From assembly GCA_963920635.1 (NCBI GenBank), contig OY987305.1, positions 4,379,153-4,443,152 of the forward strand: a stretch of DNA of 64,000 bases, in the 5' to 3' direction. Made by a program: the position numbers and the translations under genes. Position 1 is the stretch's first letter. Each line of letters starts with the position of its first letter. Positions 34,065 through 46,210 of the stretch are shown in pieces. The notes below the pieces were generated by a model, which did no database searches, was not told the origin of the DNA, and saw only the letters and a list, made by a program, of their open reading frames with translations. Source of the DNA: Pseudeuparius sepicola. Taxonomy: Eukaryota; Arthropoda; Insecta; Coleoptera; Anthribidae.

Positions 34065-35440
34065 AATTTCAGGAAATAACGGATCTTCAGTCATATCATA
34101 TTTATTAGTATAACTATAGAAAAATCTCGTAGTAGATTCTTCTATGGTATAACTTATTTTTAATAGACCAAACTTTCGGTCAACATTGTGACCTTCGTCA
34201 GGGCTGAAATTTAATTTAATTTTGTTAAATTTTTAATTATTATTAAATATATAATTAACTGAAGTTATGTAATTTTTTCATACGTATTTTGGGAATCTTC
34301 CTTGGCTTTCATAGGAAAATAGAATAAATGTGTAAAAATATTTTCAAAAATTTAGAAAAGAAAACGAATTCAACCATATCGAGAGGTTAGAAAACAAAAA
34401 AAATATAAAAATAATTATAACACAAAACGTTTGAAGTTTTTTTAAAATTTAAATTGTCAAATATATAAATATAAAATGTCAAATATATACATCAAAGTTC
34501 AATGAAAACTTAGTATACAAAGGTGTTACAATTCATCATAAGATATCATTTATAAGAGATGTTTAAATACAGCAGTGCCAGTAGGTATAAAGTATAGGTT
34601 ATAGCTCAAGTTATAGTGTATTTTAGTTATTGTTGTTATTATCAAGAAATAAAATATAAAAATATATGGAACTTAATTCATTAATATCAGTTCTTTTGTT
34701 CATTAAGTTTCTTTTTTTTATTGAACAAAAGAACTGATATTCCATATATTCTTATATTTTATTTCTTGATAATAACAACAGTAACTAAAATACTAAACCT
34801 GAGCTGTATTTCGTCTTGTATTTCTTCTTGTATATCTTGTACGCAAGTATTTTCTTTGCTACCTATTTCTCTATTTAAACATCTTGTATAAATGATTTTA
34901 TCTTGATTTTTTCGATACGATGTGTTTAAATATGCTATTAGCGATTTTTTAATAGAAAATCTGGCAACGTATCTTTAATCAGCACTCCCTGAAACCCAAA
35001 TATCCCAAGTTTTATGAATTTACCTCGCCAACTAACATTTCTATAGGACCTTATATTTGGGAAAATTGTTTTTTTTTTTTTCATTTTAAATTAAAAATCA
35101 GGAATGCTTTGAAAATATTTGAAAATGGAATGAACTTAATCGAAAATTAAAAAACTTCCAACTTTTTTAATAATAATTTTTATATTTTTTGTTTTCTAAT
35201 GAAGAGTATTTATTAATAATATTTTTTTTTATATTTTTACACACTTATAGTATTTTCTTATGAAAGCCTTCGAAGATTCCCAAAATACGTATGATAAAAT
35301 TACATAACTTCAGTTAATAGTAAACATAATTTAATTTTTAATAATAATTACTAAAAAATTATCCTAATAAAATTAAATAGAAATTATACTAATAAATATA
35401 TGATTGGCTGAAGAACCGTTATTTCCTGAAATTTGAATAT
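34065..35440. mobile_element. Long foldback element with one hammerhead-like motif
   Basis: Arms run inward from TTAAATTTCAGGAAATAACGG (left) and CCGTTATTTCCTGAAATTT (right) and meet near 34710 in TCAGTTCTTTTGTTCA / TGAACAAAAGAACTGA. The left arm contains a hammerhead-like core (34173-34201). The right arm lacks the corresponding segment, as if deleted. AT-rich, no ORF. Confidence 0.7.
34173..34201 (-). ncRNA. Hammerhead-like core, third variant
   Basis: Minus strand: CTGACGA, extra A, GGTCA, loop CAATGT, TGACC, GAAAG. Five Watson-Crick pairs in the stem, a third independent stem sequence. Position 7 of the CUGANGA box is C, which the hammerhead consensus tolerates. Confidence 0.55.
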
Positions 35441-35444
35441 TTTA

Positions 35445-36079
35445 CAGCCTTGATAGTACCATAGTTATAAAAATTTTAGATTATTAAAAAAAACTAAACT
35501 AAATACAAATTTTGTGGAATAATATGAAAAAGTCTGCCTTCCACGCTCGCATAGATATGAGATTATCTTTTATTTCCAATCGGAAATACAAAATTATTTA
35601 ACCGTTTTATCGACTTGAATATAACAAGATGCAAGGCAAAAAACAAACGATGGTCTCCCAATTATTACCCTCGTACCTGTGTCAATTTGCTCCTCACCCG
35701 ACGAGCAAATGACAGGCGCGAAATGTAAATGAGCGCGGATAACTCTAATTCGCGGTGGCTGGCAAAAAAATTAACAAAACGCAAAACGAACATCGAAACC
35801 AGCCGCGGAATGAGGGAAACACGAGAGTGATCGAGATTATAATGACCAAAAGACCTACATCGGGATTTTCTATGAAACAATGCAAAGTTTTAACTGTAAC
35901 GTTCGTTTTGTACTTATTCAAAACGAGAGCCTATCGAGATCGAACCCAATTCGAACTGCGAATGGCTGCGTGCGCCATAATTTATTTGCATAGAATAAGA
36001 TATAAATCAAAATGTGATTTTTTTGGTTTCAATCTAATTTAAATTTATTATTTTTAAATGTTAAATATTTTAGAAATAA
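35445..36079. other. Noncoding, no gene supported
   Basis: 35640-35980 is GC-moderate. ORFs on both strands overlap (35665-35880 minus, 35755-36042 plus) without domains or splice framing. No repeat recognised. Confidence 0.3.
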
Positions 36080-36932
36080 CAAAACAACATTTGAAATTAC
36101 ATAACATGTCATATTTGAAACTCTAAAAAACTCTAATCGGAGTCACAAAAATAATATATGGCATAAGCGTTCCGCACTTTTCAAAAATATACATATTCTA
36201 CAAGCAACATAATATTTCACTATTAAGGATTAAGGTTTTTTAGGGTTGTCGTCAAACACAACGTAAAGGTTAATGCACCATATAATATTGTCAAAAGGTC
36301 TCTAAAAAGCAATATCGATTATAACTATTTACGCAGGTGTATCCTAAGTTCTGTGAAATTATGGCACGCCTATCTACCGCATTTCGCTGCACAAGTGGCC
36401 AGCCGTCGAACAGTGTAACCCATCCAAGTATTGGTGATATTATATTAGGCGAGCATGCAGTCACTTGTTTTTACTACAATATCTATCTTCTCTGTCTCCT
36501 TCATCTCTTTTTACTACTAATACCAGGTTCGGTTTAATATGGTTAAAAAAGTGTTTTGTCTCGTATTTTATTGCCGAGATGCCTGTTCTCGAGCTACCCT
36601 GGTAAAAATAAATGCACTCAATTGGAACACAGTGATATACGGGGCGCGATCTATTTCATAGCATTTACCACGCTCTGCTACTGGTAGAAATACCAGACTT
36701 ATTAGCACAAATCACCCGTATAAAATTCAAAGGTTTTTATGCGGTTGACGTCGACCTAGTCAAGGAGGCAGCCAATAAGAAAGCGAGCGTAGCGATTAGA
36801 TTGGGCGGCGTTTCGGAGATCCACGGAGCAGGTGTCGACGTAGGCCAGTTAGGCCAGTATAACCAGTGCCGTCGCTTACGCTCGGTAAACAATCTTCACT
36901 TTCGGAATTAAAAGACGCACTTTAATCCTTTG
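36080..36932. mobile_element. Family T element, copy 1 (worn)
   Basis: Shares long blocks with the two copies to the right: GGTTGTCGTCAAACACAACG, GCGAGCATGCAGTCA, GATCTATTTCATAGCATT and CCAGACTTAT. The left tip is degenerate and the right part is rearranged after TTTTTATGCGGTT. No ORF with a known domain. Confidence 0.65.
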
Positions 36933-37477
36933 GTATAGTATTTTTAAAGTCACTTGAAACAGCATAAAAAACTCTAATTGCATAAAAAAACTCAATATAT
37001 TACATAAACGTCACGCAGTTTTTTAAAGATATACATATTCTAAAAGCAACCTAATATTTCACTTTTAATAGTTTTTTAAGGTTGTCGTCAAACACAACGT
37101 AAAGGTTAATGCACCATACAATATTGTCAAAAGGTCTCTAAAAAGCCACATCGATTAAAACTATTTACGCAAGTATATCCTAAAATCTGTGAAATTATCG
37201 CACGCCTATCCACCGCATTTTGCTAAACAAGTGGCCGGCCGTCGAACAGTATAGCCCATGCAAGTATTGGTGATATATTATATTAGGCGAGCATGCAGTC
37301 AATTGTTTTTACTACAATATCTATCGTCTCTGTCTCATTCATCTCCTGTTCCTTATAATACCAGGTGCGGTTGGATATGATTAAAAAAGTGTTTAGACTC
37401 GTATTTTATTGCCGGAAGAGCCTGTTCTCGAGCTAACCTGGTAAAATATAAATGAACTCACTTGGAACACAGTGATA

Positions 37478-38130
37478 CACGGGCGTAGCCCAGGGGGGGG
37501 TTTCGGGGGTTCAAACCCCCCCCCCCCTCCCGAAATAAGCAAAATATTACCTAAAAATACGAGGAGTGAAGAGTTAAATTATTATTACGTTTGAATATAT
37601 GTAGTAATAGTAGCGCCTAGCGCCATCTTTTGACGAGAGGCAGACGCAGTTGCAGCCGAACTTGCCTACCCCGAAATCTAGTTTGGAATGCCTAGATATG
37701 TGCGATAAAAACCTTTATCCTAATATTTACACATTACTACAAATCTTGGCTACTATTCATGTATCCACTGCTACCCCAGAAAGGTCTTTCTCGAGCCTAA
37801 GGAGACTGAAAAACGAAACACTACAAGTGAAAACAGACTTAATGGTTTGGCTCTAATGAACATTCACTATGGAACAGAAATTCATGCAGATGAAGTAGTG
37901 GATATATTTAAAAGAAAAAGCCGAAGATTTCTTCTTTAATGGTTTTAGATTTAGCGCAGAGGAACGAAATTAATTTATCCATTTCATTTAAAGTTGAGAA
38001 CTTTATAAATATGTCGTAGTTTTTCGGATGAATATATAGATATTAAATTTCATGTAAGTATATTTTTGTTGTTTTATTTACTTCTCAAACTAAACCCCCC
38101 CCCCAAAACTAAATCCTGGCTACGCCCGTG
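37478..38130 (+). mobile_element. hAT element retaining only the hATC domain, inserted in family T
   Basis: Perfect 8-bp target duplication CAGTGATA (37470-37477 and 38131-38138) and 13-bp TIR CACGGGCGTAGCC. G/C homopolymer runs sit just inside both tips. The 653-bp element keeps only the C-terminal dimerisation part of a transposase. It postdates the family T copy that it interrupts. Confidence 0.92.
37611..37939 (+). pseudogene. hAT transposase C-terminal (hATC dimerisation) fragment
   Basis: Reads NIYTLLQILATIHVSTATPE then RSFSSLRRLKNETL, the hallmark hATC core of ZMYM1/hAT-like transposases (AT.PV..A..ERSFS.L). After LQVKTD a one-base shift moves the frame to NGLALMNIHYGTEIHADEVV and a stop at 37937-37939. 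There is no catalytic RNase-H part and no BED finger, so it is a relic. Confidence 0.85.
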
Positions 38131-38272
38131 CAGTGATATACGAGGCGCGATCTATTTCGTAGCTTATACCACGCTCTGCTACTGGTAAAAATATCAGACT
38201 TATCAGCCGAAATCACCCGTATAAAACTCACAGGTTTTTATGCTGTTCCAAGTGACTTTAGAAATACTATAC

Positions 38273-38951
38273 ATAATGTACTATTAGAACATACGAACGA
38301 AAATTTTTTAACAGTGAAATAAAATTCCTGAGTCCTGAGAAATACATCTAATTTTTCAAAATTCTTAACATTTGATTCCAAATGAAAAAAATACAAACAT
38401 TTTATACGGGTCCTTCGCAGTGTTTCAATATAAAATGTGACCCACGTGCGAATAAAGCTGTAAAAAAATAATCCAGTTAGTAAGTTGTTAAACCCAACAC
38501 TTATTACACAATATTCTCGTTTTTATGTACCTACCGTACGTAGCGGTCCCGTGAGCCAGTTAACCAGACTCGTTTTGATTTAAAATTTGACAAATTCGTA
38601 TTTTACATTGCTTTGTCGTGATCATTCAATTGTATTATGCAGGTGGGTTTTTTGTAAAAAAAATCTCGCAAATTGGTAGAGTTCACACAGACTTTACTAA
38701 TTATGCAAAAAAACGCAGAGAAAACAGTATACATACCTAATGTTAATGTAACACAAAATTCTCATAGAACAGTTGTTTGACAACGGTTTTTGCAAAACGA
38801 ATAATAAGCACCAAAAACCATAAAACTTATTTACAACGTGCGCATGTCATGCAGAGTCGAAGGCTAGTCTGTTAATATAGTGCCCAACCATAAAACTTTT
38901 CTCTGTGGAAGAAACTGTACCTATACATATTTGCATGGCACTACATATTAT
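38273..38951. other. Noncoding spacer between family T copies
   Basis: AT-rich, no ORF with a domain. Confidence 0.35.
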
Positions 38952-39895
38952 GTATGGTATAAATAATGTCACTTGGAACAGCATAAAAACTTTGCTTTGT
39001 AAAACAAGACCGAGGCGCGCCGCCCTTAATAATATTACACAAATTTTATTTAAATGCTCTAAAAAATAATAAAATAAACTTTGAAATAATTCAAACCAAA
39101 GCAAACCAGTAATTTTGTTTCACACAAAACAACACCACACAAAAATCTACTCACAAAACTAAAATCCGTAAAATAAAGCGCAATCCTTATTTCCGTGTAC
39201 GGCACTGGTTATACTGGCCTAACTGGCCTACGTCGACACCTGCTCCGAGGATCTTCGAAAACCTTTGAATTTTATACGGGTGGTTTCTGCTGATAAGTCT
39301 GGTATTTTTACCAGTAGCAGAGCGTGGTAAATGCTATGAAATAGATCGCGCCCCGTATATCACTGTGTTCCAAGTGAGTTCTATTTTACCAGGGTAGCTC
39401 GAGAATAGGCGCCTCGGCAATAAATTACGAGACAAAACACTTTTTTAACCATATTAAACCGAACCTTGTATTAGTAGTAAAAAGAGATAAAGGAGACAGA
39501 GAAGATAGATATTGTAGTAAAGACAAGTGACTGCATGCTCGCCTAATATAGTATCACCAGTACTTACATGGGTTACACTGTTCGACGGCTGGCCACTTGT
39601 GCAGCGAAATGCGGTGGATAGGTGCACCATAATTTAACAGATCTTAGGATATACTTGCGTAAATAGATATAATCGATATGGCTTTTTAGAGACCTTTTGA
39701 CAATATTATATGGTGCATTAACCTTTACGTTGTGTTTGACGACAACCTTAAAAAAAACCTTAAAAGTGTAATATTATGTTGCTTGTAGAATATGTATATT
39801 TTTGAAAACTGCGGAACGCTTACGCCCTATATTATTTTTGTGACGCTAATTAGAGTTTTTTTATGCGGTTTCAAGTGACTTTAGAAATACTATAC
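38952..39895. mobile_element. Family T element, copy 3 (inverted)
   Basis: Right TIR 39858-39895 ends CTTTAGAAATACTATAC. The left TIR 38952-38989 is worn but keeps GTCACTTGGAACAGCATAAAAA split across its inner part. The interior is the reverse complement of copy 1, including CACTGGTTATACTGGCC. 39030-39120 resembles the AAATGCTCTRAARA DINE-like arm at 5640. Confidence 0.7.
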
Positions 39896-40541
39896 ACGGC
39901 ATTCTAGAGGCATCCATTGCTTGACTACACCCACTAATAGGAGATCATCCGGACAAACCTAGAAGTTAAATTATTGTGCATTCCTGAAAGTTCCTCTGTG
40001 ATCTCACTTGGTTAATTGATTAAACCGTTGCAAAAACATGTTACGATAATTATTCTACCATTACTTTCTTTTGAGATGGAGCAGGAAGCCACCATTAAGC
40101 GTTTATTTCCTTAGAAATCATAAAACATTTAATAAAATATCTCGAATTGTCCTTGCCATCTCTTCCGGATGCAGTTTGATCTTTTTGCGTCCCGTAGTCG
40201 TTTCTGTTTGAATGCTCATTATTCGGTTATGCTGAAAAACGCAACACTTCCAGATGTTGCCTAGTCTTTACAAAAGCGCATCTATTATAGTCCGTTATTT
40301 TATTATGTTTTTGATTAACTTCTCTGTAAATGTTCAGTTATATATGCATACCTACAACAATTCTATGAGAACGAAGATGGTTCTTCTATAAAGACCAAGT
40401 GCACCTAATTTTATCTACTGCGTACACTCGAAACCTCATTTAAAAGAGCATATGGTTATAATGGTAATATGCGGTCATTTAACCATATAGTTTTATAATC
40501 GACGCGCTTTGAAACAATGATTTTGACTATTACGAAAAAAG
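39896..40541. other. Noncoding, no repeat recognised
   Basis: No ORF or structure supported. Confidence 0.3.
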
Positions 40542-40543
40542 TA

Positions 40544-42062
40544 TACAGGGTGAGTTTTTTTCGATGCCCACTATGGGGATCTCGGAAACTAGCAGAGCTA
40601 GAACAAAGGTTAAATGGGGAAAGAATTGCAGTTTTGAATGCTCAACCTAATGCCCCTTCTGGATTTTTAAAAAAGTTCATGGCTCACTAGATATTTTGAA
40701 AAGAGTGATTTTTTGCTATTTCATCGTTATTTCTGATTATACAGAAAAACTGTGGAGACAAAAATTGTAGATAATTTTGGGCTTAATAAGATAATCTTTT
40801 CCAATTCTTTATGTTGTTTGTGATTTTTGAGATATGACATAAACTTGTGTTTTTTTAAATGTAAATCATAGTTGGCTGTGGCCTTATAAAGTCGGCCATT
40901 CTTTGAGCTTTCCAAAAATATAATACTCTGCATAGTTATTATAAAAAATAAAATAGCTATGGCTAATTTTCTTGTTTTTTTTTTATTTTCACGTAGTCAG
41001 CCATGGAATATTTTCATAATTACGTTCTATTTTATAATTAGACATACTTCAAACTTTCTAATATTTTGTTTTTAGCTGGTAACAAAATGTAACAAAATAA
41101 AACAAAAATTAAAAAACTTAAATTCAAATTATTAAGTATTTTAAAAGGTCACCTTTTAAAATAAAAAAGGTGTTCAAACAATCCACCATTATTGTTTATG
41201 CAAATATTGCATCTTTTTAAAACTGAATTTGTCGCCTTTCTTAGAGAGCGCCTGTCAATACTGGCAATTGCTTCTAAAACAGCTGCTCTTAATTCAACAG
41301 TTGTTGTCTCATCCTTTATTTTCTACTGTTCCCCACAAAAAGAAATCCAAAACAGACAAATCGGGGGATCGGGGCTGCCAGGAAATAGGTCTATTTCTCC
41401 CTATCCAACTATTTGGATAGAGCTGTCTGGGTAATTTCTTACAGGCAAATAATTATGTGGTGGAGCTCTATCATGATAATTTTTGTTTTATTTTGTTACA
41501 TTTTGTTACCAGCTAAAAATAAAATATTTGAAAGTTTGAAGTATGTCTTATTATAAAATAGAACGTAATTATGAAAATATTCCATGGCTGACAATGTGAA
41601 AATTAAAAAAAAAATCAGAAAATTAGCCATAGCTCTTTTATTTCTTATAATAACTATGCCGAGTATTATATCTTTGGAAAGCTCAAAAAATGGCCGATTT
41701 TATAAGGCCGCACATCCAACTATGATTCACATTACCTAAAAAAAACACAAGTTTGTCATATCTCAAAAATCACAAACAACATAAAAAATTTGAATATATT
41801 ATCTTATTAAGCCCAAAATTATCTACAATTTTTGTCTCCACAGTTTTTCTGTCTAATCAGAAATAACGGAGCTACAGAGATTTGATGAAATCGCAAAAAA
41901 TCACTCTTCAAAATATATAGTGAGCCATGAACTTTTTTAAAAATCCAAAAGGGGCATTACATTGAGCATTCAAAACTGCAATTCTATCCCCATTTAACCT
42001 TTGTTCTAGCTCTGCTAGTTTCCGAGATCCCCATAGTGGGCATCGAAAAAACTCACCCTGTA
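40544..42062. mobile_element. Palindromic Tc1/mariner-type element, family M, copy 1
   Basis: TACAGGGTGAG left tip and CTCACCCTGTA right tip, each bordered by TA (40542-40543, 42063-42064). Arms of about 570 bp are inverted copies (CACTATGGGGATCTCGGAAA, AGATATGACATAAACTTGTG). The loop (about 41116-41480) holds a minus-strand transposase fragment. Confidence 0.88.
41192..41485 (-). pseudogene. Transposase C-terminal fragment in family M copy 1
   Basis: The minus strand reads HDRAPPHNYLPVRNY, then PRSPDLSVLDFFLWGTVEN, and near the end RRSLRKATNS...NNGGLFEHLF in shifted frames. Only the part from the second catalytic Asp to the C terminus is present; the N-terminal half and first catalytic Asp are absent. 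The Gly of HDGAPPHN is mutated to Arg. Dead. Confidence 0.75.
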
Positions 42063-42064
42063 TA

Positions 42065-42544
42065 CTATAAAAAATGTTTACAAGACACACCAATTATGTG
42101 AAGGCCGCACATTATCTCATACAATGTTCTCATATATCGAAGCAGACGAAATTTACATATTTGCATCGAATATATATGTCAACAGTCCAAGTATGTAGTA
42201 CACGCGTTGTTCACAAAATAAGCAGTTAACGCCGTATAACAGTTACCTGCCTATAATCGCAATGTATATCATATTTTTGCTTTTTATTTCCAGCGCGGCT
42301 AGCGATATTAATGGCTTCTCAAATATCCGGGTAAAACCTAATTATGCAGGAAAGTAGCTGCAAATACAGGCCTGAGAACGTACCTACATCATTTTATAAC
42401 TACTAGGCTATTTATTATTGATGCTACCCCTCTCATAGTATTTTCATTTTTTTTAAATCGAAGTGGTTATATGATTAACCGGTCATTTAGCCACATGCCT
42501 AATAAACTGATGATGGCCAGAGATCCCAAAATTATTTGGGTTTC
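42065..42544. other. Noncoding spacer
   Basis: No feature supported. Confidence 0.3.
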
Positions 42545-43050
42545 GTATACAGGGTGAGTTTTTTTTATGATCAGAATTGGAATCTCGGAAACTAGCGGAG
42601 ATAGAAGGAAATTTAAATGGGGAAATAATTGCAGTTTTGTGGGCCCAATTTAACGCGCCTTGTGGATTGGGTCCACAAAACTGCAATTCTTTCCTTTTTA
42701 ACGCGCCTCGTGGATTTTTGAAAAAGATATGGCTTACTAGGTATTTAGAGAAAAGAAAACGAAATTTTGGCGATTTATTCTAATATATCAAGCTTCGTTG
42801 TTTCTAATTTTAGATAAAAATTGTAAATAACAAAGTTGCAGGGAATTGTGTCCCCAATGCAGTTATCGTGTCCTAATTTCCGCAACAGGTGCCATTTTCG
42901 AGATATGACACAAACTTGTGTTTTTTTAATGGAAAGCATAATTATTTCCGTTATTTTTCTGAATAACCATATCGAGTATTATCTCGTTGGAAAACACTAA
43001 AAATGCCTTATTTTTTGAGACCAAGGCCAACTATGGTTCCCATTAAAAAA
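42545..43050. mobile_element. Family M2 element, single arm
   Basis: Starts TACAGGGTGAGTTTTTTTTA and continues with GGAATCTCGGAAACTAGCGG, as at 26422, with a local 60-bp duplication (TTTAACGCGCCT twice). It lacks the mirrored second arm. Half elements like this show that the palindromic form is derived. Confidence 0.7.
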
Positions 43051-46000
43051 AAACATTTGCGATCGAGTACGTCCCTGTTGCCAGGCGCTCTGATATTTTA
43101 TGGCATATCGACCAATCGCCTTATTTCGCGGAACGTCATCGAACACGGATGATAAATACAAATTTTATGGGGGTGTTATACGGTTTGAAGTGGGCCACAC
43201 TGTATAATTTTAGTCAGAAAAAAACGAAAATCCACATTATTTGAGATTATAACTAATTGAACAGTATAATAATTAGACGCAGTATTGGGCTGGGTTCTAT
43301 TGAAAACCCAATAAATAAGACTTAACGGTACCCAATGGAGAAAAATACTGCACATAATTAGATGCTTCAGCAATTTCTCATTTTCAACATAGAGGCGTAC
43401 TTAAATTGGCTTTCCACATTTTTTTATCTCGAGATTCCTACTTGTTTGCCTATGCATATACACCCACGAAAAAATAATATGTCAACTACGTCGACTTATG
43501 TAAACGTAAACATATGCTTCGTATAAGCAAATACAAATTATACCGTTGCAGTTTCCACAAAAGGCCATTTGTGCCGATTTTTTTCTGTTTCTCATGTAAG
43601 CGACCTGTGGAGAGGCTTCTGCGACCTTTTAGACTTTGTCAATAACACAAGGAATAAACTTCTAAAGTTAGGTAATTTTTCTAACGTTCTACAGGTTGTA
43701 GGTACCACAGTTCTGTTGGAAATAATGCCACCATATGCTGTGGCATGAAATGTAAGGAACTGCGTTGGAAGCTGTATTTAACAGCATTGCTGATGCCTGA
43801 TGGTTGTAGTTCCTGTATTTATCGATTATTTCCAGAGGAAAAGCGATATCCTCCATGCCCATCTGTGATGATAATAACAACAAATTTGTTAGGTATCACA
43901 TTAAAGGTGTTGGTAACTGTTCATCGCATTAAAATTGCACCAGGGTGAGTTAGGTGTAGCTAATTTCCTATCACTTACTTTAGTTACACTACAGATATGA
44001 TTGATTATGTTTATATTGCTCATTATCTGGAGGAAGGTAACTGAGGCTTTCGACATCGTCGTATTTAAACGAACATTAATATTAATTTAAAACGTGTACA
44101 GCAGGTTCTAATTAGAAAAAAAAGGCGCTAAAAAAGGTAAAATGGTGCGGGTTTTCTTGTAGTTTATCTGCTGACTAAGAAGAGCAGATAATTCTTCGTG
44201 GTTAACTCGTTTTTTAAATACCTACTATATATTTTTTAATTCGAAGGTAAAAAGCTGCCTGTTTGTTATGGTTCCTCTCTTTTAAAATACATGTTGTCGC
44301 CAGTGACAAATTAGTTTCTGCTCTGGCTGATATTCATTATAAAATATTATTTTCCCGGCGAATTCGCCAAATTTTAAACTGCTGACACTCATTTTGTAGG
44401 CGTCAGATCTAAATTAATACTGATAATTTAGGTAATAATTTTAAAACATATAGCTTCCAAATTAAATTTGTGAAATACAAAAAATGAAACAATTATTTGT
44501 GTAGAAAAAAAGTAGCGGAAAGTACCTGCATTCGTCTCAATTCGCGGAACTCTCTCATTACCTTGCTGTCCTTTGTGCATCCTACCACAGTAGAAAATAA
44601 CATTTTTACTATTTCTTCCCATTGTTTTTATAACGATATTTTACCAAAATCAATTCGAAAATATTTCAAAATGCCCGTAATAAAATTCAATTACATATTT
44701 AAGAAATATGTAAAATATGTATTGGGAAATGTAAGGGATAATTTATTTGTGTTTTCAAAAATTTGTAATCTTTCTACTAGACACTTTATGCACTAGTGTT
44801 AGGACTTTTCAAATTTAGTATGTACTTTGCCTTATTCAAAAGTACATTAGTTCAAATTATATTTGAGTTTGAGCAATATTATTTGAAGCTAAATACTTAT
44901 AATAGGTATTTTATATCGGCATTAAATAGCCTCAAAATCACTATTAAAAACTCAAAAATCGGCACTACTATTTTATTTTACCGCAATATTAACAATAAAA
45001 TCTGTACTTATTTTTGTTGATACTTGATTAAAAAAGAAAGAAAATGCATCGTCTGGGATAAAATAAATGAACCTTCTTCCATAGGCGCGCCTTTATTACC
45101 GGTATGGGCACTTCTGAAGATCGTTTTCATAAACTCACTAATAGGTACCTACCTATCTGACATTGACATAATTAGTAGTACTCGATTTGAGTTGATTCTT
45201 GTTATTTAATGCGCTCAAATAATCCCTGGGCACTGAAGTCCTTCATGTGATTTTATTCCATATTCGTTGTAAAAAGTTTAACTTCACTGCCTTGATACAC
45301 AAATAACTATTATGATGTATTATGTGGATGACAAGGTTTTGTATTAAATAAAACAAGTCCTTGAACATGTTACCTTTTAAATTTATTTGTACACTCGTAT
45401 ATAATAACAAGATATAAGGAAATAAATTGTACATCAAATTCAAAAATCATTGTTCTAAAATTAAAAAAAATTAAATTAACAACTTTATATATACGTTCCA
45501 AACGTAGCTTACCAACTAAAATATAATACAAAGTCTTTACAAAAATATGCGATATATGGCTAATAGTTCCACAATTAACAAAAGAATATAAATACCATAT
45601 GTAAAAAAACCGTCGCAAAAATATTTTTCGCAACCATTTTCTTATAAATTAAAACAAAGCTGCTCTACTGAACAATATATTTCCAAAAATTTTAAAGCCT
45701 TCTTATATTTTGTTCGTTGTAGCAATACTTTATACAAGCAATTTTTTGCGGCAATTAAAATGTATTTACAAAATTAGATAATAATATTAAAAAGTAAATA
45801 TTTATGGCTAAACACTATAGGATAAATGCATTGGAATGGCATTTTTTCATACACAATTCGCAGAGGAATATTAATGCTGGAAATAAAACGTCATCAAAAG
45901 TACGTCTGGTTGCCTGCATCAATAGAATTGTATTTACAACTAGCTACAAAAGTTAGCGCATTTGAACGGTTTATTATGACACTATGTTAAAAGTAATGGC

Positions 46001-46210
46001 TGCTAAATTAACTTTATTTGTTTTTTAATTTCTATCAGTTATAACTTTTAAAATAGTGACATTAGTATCTATGAGTATTTTAAAAATACCCTTATTCTCT
46101 GTAAACCTTTCAAATTCACTAGTTTTTCCAGCTAGTTGTAAATAAAATTCTAATGATGCAGGCAACTAAACATACTATTGATGGCGTTTTAGTTCCGTCC
46201 TTAAGAAATG
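43051..46210. other. No supported gene; one small Cys-containing frame at 43697-43947
   Basis: After CTACAG at about 43694, a plus-strand frame reads CRYHSSVGNNATICCGMKC and later CSSC, then ends at TGA just after APG. It has an acceptor-like start but no donor and no recognised family. The remainder is AT-rich with long low-complexity ORFs (44497, 44796, 45370 minus) typical of chance. Confidence 0.25.

Larger units (their letters stand above)
36933..38272. mobile_element. Family T element, copy 2, with 38-bp TIRs
   Basis: Left TIR 36933-36970 (GTATAGTATTTTTAAAGTCA...) and right TIR 38235-38272 are inverted copies, ending ...AACAGCATAAAAA inward. Target duplication not evident. It is split by a hAT insertion at 37478-38130. 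The superfamily is unknown to me. Confidence 0.75.

Noticed and set aside
44497..45633. Cluster of ORFs of 60-99 codons
   Set aside because: Lys/Asn/Ile/Phe-rich translations of very AT-rich DNA, no start context, splice sites or domains.
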